A stretch of DNA of 64,000 bases from Malachius bipustulatus (lineage: Eukaryota > Arthropoda > Insecta > Coleoptera > Melyridae): contig OU342634.1 in NCBI GenBank assembly GCA_910589415.1, positions 27,029,144-27,093,143 on the forward strand, read 5' to 3'. This document shows positions 59,250-64,000 of this stretch, one piece after another; position 1 is the stretch's first letter; every line of letters starts with the position of its first letter. The notes beneath the pieces were generated by a model. The model had not been told where the DNA came from and did not search any database. It saw nothing but the letters and a program-made list of their open reading frames with translations. A program made the position numbers and the translations under genes.

Positions 59250-60720
59250 GTGTATTTGTATTTGTATTTGTATTTGTACATTGAGGGTGACCTAGTTACT
59301 GCGACCTAAAAAGATCTATTGTATCCCCTCTACTGTGCTTCGCCTGATGTGGAATCCCTTTAGTGAAGCACCCTCTCCAAGTCCGTTTCCTTGAGAAACT
59401 TCAGAATTTTGAGAGGATCAAGGTCGGGTAAGTTCCCGGCCTCTAGCTGGTGGTGGCCCTGAACATTACTTCTTTTGAGTTCTAACGCATCGCAGTTGAG
59501 CAGTAGGTGACGTGGTGTCTCGTCTGCTTTCCCGCAGAATCTGCAGACGCCATTCTTTTCTATGCCTAACTTCCTCAGGTGTTCTTTGAGCTTACAATGT
59601 TCCGTTAGGAAACCCGTCAGTGTTCTGAGACGTTCCTTGTTGAGGTTGAAGAGTATCTTCGGCCTTCTCGGTTAAAATTCCCGAGAAGTTCTTTGGCTTG
59701 TCTCAACCCTGAGAGGTTCCTCCAATGGGTTTCTTTCAGTTTTTCTTCTTCCTTTTGGAGTTCTGCCTTGAAGAAAGTATCTTCGAAGCCACAGAATGGT
59801 TCTGGTCCTATGAAGGGTGTCGATGCTCCTTTTCTTGCCAATGAGTGGGCACGTTCGTTTCCCTCAATTCCGGAATAGCCCGGTATCCACTTGAGGTGAA
59901 TTTTATTTTTCTTGCCTAATTCGTTAAGTTTTTCTAGGCATTCCCAAGCCATATTGGAGCTGATGATCGGAGAGCTCAGCGTTTTTATGGCTGCTTGACT
60001 ATCCGTCAATATTTCTATTTCTTTGTTTTTGTAGTTTCTGTCGAGGTTTATTTGGGTACATACTTCTATTGCGTGTAATTCCGCTTGAAGTATGATTGGG
60101 GATTTTCCCATTGGTTTGGAGTACATGGTGCGTGGCCCATAGATTCCTGCCCCGGTTCCCTCGACGGTTTTAGAGCCGTCTGTGTACCATTTGATCGTAC
60201 CTTCTTTGAGAGTGCAGTTGAAGGTGTTGTTCCATTCCTCTTTCGTAGACAGTTTCGTGATGAAGTTTCTCTCGAAACTGAATTTCTTAACAGTTCTGTG
60301 TTTTGATAGTGTTAGGAGCCCCTCACAGCCACCCAAGGATCGATCCTCAGTGGCTCGCCGTACACTCCTGATTCCTACTCTTGACATCCTAAGTAGAGCT
60401 TCTCCAGCTCTTCTTTCTATCACCAAATGTAGTGGTGTCAGATCCAGGATTACTTCCAACGCAGCGGTTGGGCAGGTTCTCATTGCTCCTGTGATGCAGA
60501 GACACGCAAGTCTCTGGATCTTCTCAAGCCTTTTCTTTGCTGTTACTAGCTTAGTTCTTTCGTACCAAGCAACCGCTCCGTATGTGATGATAGGTCTCAC
60601 GAGCATGGTGTACATCCAGCGCAGAATGTGTGGGTTACAGCCCCAAAATTTAGGACTTGCTTGATGCTTCACTAACGTGAGACTGAAGCCTCTTCCTCGC
60701 GCAGTTGATTTATGTAAGCA
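59250..60720 (-). mobile_element. 5'-truncated LINE with RNase H and (AAATAC)n tail
   Basis: On the minus strand the element ends in a TACAAATACAAATACAAATA simple-repeat tail at about 59280-59253. Upstream lies the end of a reverse transcriptase, an RNase H domain and a terminal C-x2-C...H...C motif. This architecture is typical of I/R1-type LINEs. The 5' limit is approximate and no target duplication was found. Confidence 0.8.
59340..60672 (-). pseudogene. LINE ORF2 C-terminal part: RT thumb, RNase H, zinc knuckle
   Basis: The long frame 60672-59617 encodes LRWMYTMLVRPIITYGAVAW (end of the reverse transcriptase) and RLACLCITGAMRTCPTAALE. RNase H motifs follow: IKWYTDGSKT (Asp), ILQAELHAIEVC (Glu), IEILTDSQAAI (Asp) and KWIPGYSGIEGNERAHSLA. 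In the last motif the usual PGHxGIxGNExAD has Tyr for His and His for Asp, which would impair RNase H. After a frameshift near 59650 the frame continues to CRFCGKADETPRHLLLNC. Truncation and frameshift make it a pseudogene. Confidence 0.8.
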
Positions 60721-62409
60721 AACCGAAGTAGTAGAAATGATCTCGACCGTAAATCTAGAATTATGTTGAAGAAATAGGCGATATGTGTCTCGAATTCTAT
60801 CTAAATTTTCGGAACAGATAAAATTTACTCATTTATCTGATGCCGACGAATTTCTATTTATGACTTCTACAAGGGAAATTAACGATATGTGTGAAGCTAT
60901 TGTACTGGAATATTTAAATAAAGCTACTGTATCTGCTTTTATACCTACTTTTTATGAGGTATCCTATTATGTGGTTGTATCCTATTTTCCAAAAACAAAT
61001 AACCCTTTCTAACGAAAAGCCACATAAGCGAAGTCGATATTTGCACATCGCTTACGTCGATGTTTCCGTGGAGTACATTCTGAAGAACTCTTGGCTTACA
61101 ACAGCAGACCAAATATCAAATATTTGAGGACGCTTGGCGGCATCGCTAAATCTCAAACCTTCATCTCTTTGTGTCTGAAACAGAATTCTGAGCTTCTACC
61201 GTCTTCATCAGGAGTACTCAACCATTCCTGCCGTCACCGTAATGAGAGTCCAAAAGCGCGCAGAAGGATCAAAAACTTCATTAATTATTGCATCCTGTCG
61301 ATTCCGCTAGGCACGGAGCAATTTTCTGAAGTAGTTCAAATAGACGCCGATTTTGTTTCTTCACTGCACTCAAAGTGCCTACAAAATTTCTTGCCACCCC
61401 GCAAGATATTCCGCTCAAAAGTGTTACGGCCTGCTTCTTGAGTTGTTCTTCTCCGTCTGAGTCTTCAAGGATGCGCCAAGGAATCCACACTGCTTCACCA
61501 ATCACTTTCCTGTGAAGGCCAGTTCGCTTTATTGCTACTTGAATTTCTTCTGCCAGATACCAATTGGTTACGTTGCAACTGTGCGATTTCTACGAGAAAA
61601 CCTCTTTGTTGTTCGGTTCGATGACTGAGTCTACGGTAAGGTGTATCATTCCATTGACACGATATTCTTTAACCTGCCTCTTCTAATTTTGTAGTTGTTT
61701 CCGATTTTTTCGCACCTGCTAGTTATTGCATTTGGACCTTCTAATGAACAGAAGGGTCAGTTCACGTCAGCTTCAACCGTTGCAATCTTCACCTCCGCTC
61801 TGATGTAGCCTGGGTGTCGCATTTTTAAGTGTTGAAAAATTGAGATGGGCAGGGATAACTTTGAAAGGGTGTTTTATTGGACCACTGTTACTGTAGTAGA
61901 AATTAACCGGTCGGTAAATCTTATGCTATGTGTAATTTCGATTTTTAGTATAACGTGATGCTTATGCAGCTTCATGTAAAATTTAAATGTCTCAAAATAA
62001 CTGTTCTGGGATTTCTTTACCCATTACGAGATTGTGAACAATCAAGGATTTATCAAATTGGCTGTTCGTAATCCTGATACGTTTTCTATAGGTCATTAAA
62101 AACAAATATTCTGATTAGATCTACACTGCCATTAACTGAATTGAGCAGTTTCGGCATTACAACAACGCTTGAAACTACATGTTGTCAAATAGAGCTCACT
62201 TACAATACAATAGTCAATAGTCGTTCCGCAAATGGCAGTCAATTTGCTCTGCAATTAAAACTAGGACAATTATAAAACAAACTAGTATCTGCATGCTCAG
62301 GTATAAGTAATAAAAATCCTAATTCTTCCAGATAATACTGATCAAATCAAACACTTGCAGTAACTCGTTGGAAGGATACAAATTTAAGTGTTAATTATAT
62401 TTAATGCAG
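60721..62409. other. Intergenic or 5' intron DNA before MADD
   Basis: No recognisable gene. Overlapping open frames at 61091-61441 (plus) and 61281-61505 (minus) have no domain I recognise. The stretch may lie in a long 5' intron of MADD, because an acceptor (TTAATGCAG) precedes the MADD start exon at 62410. Confidence 0.45.
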
Positions 62410-62472
62410 ATGACAACTAGCAGCGGTGGAGCAAGCGAAACTACAATGATCATTTCCCTAATGAAGAGATGA
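62410..62472 (+). other. Possible upstream ORF in the MADD 5' UTR
   Basis: If the exon begins after the acceptor TTAATGCAG (ending 62409), its first codon is ATG. It opens a 20-residue frame that ends at TGA 62470-62472, 19 bases before the MADD ATG and in a different frame. It could reduce translation of MADD. It depends on that acceptor being used. Confidence 0.35.
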
Positions 62473-62491
62473 CCCAACAATATTCAAGAGG

Positions 62492-63983
62492 ATGTCTTTA
62501 GATGCAGAAAAGCAATTTCTTTGTCCAAGGTTGATAGACTATTTAGCTGTGGTCGGGGCCAAACCAAGCAATAATGCGTCTAGACCGAGTGGGAGTTCTT
62601 CTATCCAGGTGAGGAAAAAAATTTGTTCAGACCTAAATGAATATGACTCCTGAAATTTCTAAGAAGGCGGCCATTTAAATATCGAATTGCTTAGACGCGA
62701 TAAAAATAAAACACTTTACAGTATAAAAGCTATTTACATTAATCTCTGAAGTATAGATACTTCAAAGCTTTTATATAAAAGCACGTAAACCTTATTAAAG
62801 CGTGAAAAGGTTTCAGTAATTGAAATGCTTTTTAACGTAATAAGGAAGACGTAGAGAATGAGAACATAATTTTTTTTTAAATTGAATAAATTATTCGTTA
62901 TAGATATATTTTCTCAAACTGGGTGTTTCGGAACTCCAGAGACAAATTTCTTGAGTATATTCCTCATTCAAAAATTAAAGGAGAAGTTAATATTGTGATA
63001 TAGGTACTTAAGAGCTAGGATCGCATTATTATGATAAACAAATGATAAACTATGAGAGGTGAAGGGTTTCAAATGCAGTAGAACGATAACAAAACTTTAT
63101 TAGTGATATGTAAATAAAAAAGCGCCCAATACACCTTCTATGTTTGGCACACAAATTTCGTTGTCATAGTAAAAAAAAAAAATTGTCCACTACGATTTCA
63201 ATTATTAACAGGCGCCGGAATTACTACGACGCTACCCCCTCCAAGACCATAAAGACTTCCCAATGCCCCTGGACATGGTTTACTTCTGTCAACCTGAGGG
63301 CTGTTCTTCTGTCGGTCCCAGAAGAACGGCCGTCAAAGATGCTTCTTCGTTTGTCTTCACCCTCACTGACAAAGATTGCGGAAAAACCCGCTACGGAATC
63401 TGCGTCAATTTCTACAGACCCATCGAAAAGATCTCGTCAAGCGTTACTGTCTCCGGAAGAAGATCCAGCACCAACCTCAGAAGAGATTCCTGGAGAAAAA
63501 GCATGGAAAAGAGTTCTGACTCCGCATTTTCAAGGTAATTGCTGCAGGAGGAAAGGCTGGGGTGTTATCTAATCAAAGACTTGTAGCGATTATAGAAGCA
63601 GCAATATAGGACCGAGTGATTCAGAAAAAGACTTTCCAAGTAGAAGGGACTCTGAGGCCACCATGACGATGACAATTCCCCCTCCTAGACTTGGTGTTAC
63701 TGCTCCTTCCAACGATTCTGAAAGCGGTGGGAGCCATTCACCCTCCCCTAGGGCTAGTCGGCGTCGACAAGTAAATATTATTTAATTTTTGCTTTACTAA
63801 GCTTCAGCGGTGTATTTTTTTTCAGAGAATAAGAAATCACTCTCTGACGTCACTATGTCTTCTTTCACACCATCCGTTTTTTTCATTATTTAGGGAATGT
63901 TTGTTTATATTAAAGAAATTGATAGACGCTTGTAATGAATCTTCGAATCCAAGAAGAGTTGGTGGATCAAAGCAAGCTACGAG
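62492..63983 (+). CDS. Madd: MADD / Rab3-GEP, first four coding exons (partial)
   Basis: Exons 62492-62608, 63212-63534, 63587-63770 and 63826-63983 join in frame (GT/AG throughout), giving about 213 residues before the window ends. The start [20 protein letters not shown] is the family N-terminus; TGA at 62462 is an in-frame stop upstream. The second exon has the upstream-DENN core ([51 protein letters not shown]). The third has a Ser-rich linker ([12 protein letters not shown], then [20 protein letters not shown]). The fourth starts the next DENN block ([36 protein letters not shown]). MADD is a large cytosolic exchange factor for Rab3 and Rab27 in vesicle exocytosis and a TNF-receptor-linked adaptor in vertebrates. 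Introns 2 and 3 are only 52 and 55 bp. The identification is firm. Confidence 0.95.
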
Positions 63984-64000
63984 GTGAGACGGAATCTTTA

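Noticed and set aside
61091..61505. Overlapping plus (116 codons) and minus (74 codons) frames upstream of MADD
   Set aside because: No recognisable family, no flanking signals, and the two strands overlap. A protein search would decide; none could be run.

Overview
This is a eukaryotic, almost certainly insect, genomic window. It is AT-rich, genes are split by introns with ordinary GT/AG sites, and most of the DNA is transposon-derived. The conserved gene at the right edge (the start of MADD/Rab3-GEP) and two secreted serpins fit an arthropod. Frequent TAGGTACCTA-type motifs and elements with CAGGGTG ends are common in some insect lineages, but I cannot name the order from the sequence. No bacterial, viral or CRISPR features were seen.

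Four host genes are supported. (1) A membrane-anchored short-chain dehydrogenase/reductase (SDR), + strand, four exons, 30002-31361, 321 aa, with several catalytic and cofactor residues replaced. (2) Serpin A, - strand, three coding exons between 35819 and 31517, 405 aa, with a short non-coding first exon and a TATA-type promoter near 36190-36240. Its hinge is not of the inhibitory type. (3) Serpin B, - strand, 46905 to 41169, 400 aa, with an inhibitory-type hinge and a first coding exon that contributes only 7 coding bases. The serpins share intron positions and phases in their C-terminal halves, so they look like old duplicates. Serpin A and the SDR end tail to tail, with 155 bp between their stop codons. 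(4) The first four coding exons of MADD (Rab3 guanine-nucleotide exchange protein, DENN domain), + strand, 62492-63983, running off the right edge.

The rest is repeats. From 1 to 29.4 kb there are kilobase-scale palindromic (foldback) elements with TA target duplications, a decayed Tc1/mariner-type transposon with about 100-bp inverted ends (14692-16465), a transposase relic (8.7-9.2 kb), tandem arrays (10.0-11.6 kb and 18.2-20.2 kb), and nested retroelements: a LINE inside another LINE at 23.1-24.0 kb and a tRNA-type SINE inside a LINE at 27.6-29.35 kb. Foldback elements also lie just upstream of serpin A (36.3-37.3 kb), inside the large first intron of serpin B (45.3-46.0 kb), and at 47.8-49.4 kb and 54.4-55.3 kb. 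A deleted mariner lies at 52.9-54.0 kb and a 5'-truncated LINE with an RNase H domain at 59.25-60.7 kb.

The two serpins would act outside the cell, probably in haemolymph. The SDR would sit in an internal membrane. MADD acts on Rab GTPases in vesicle traffic. I see no evidence that the four form one pathway.
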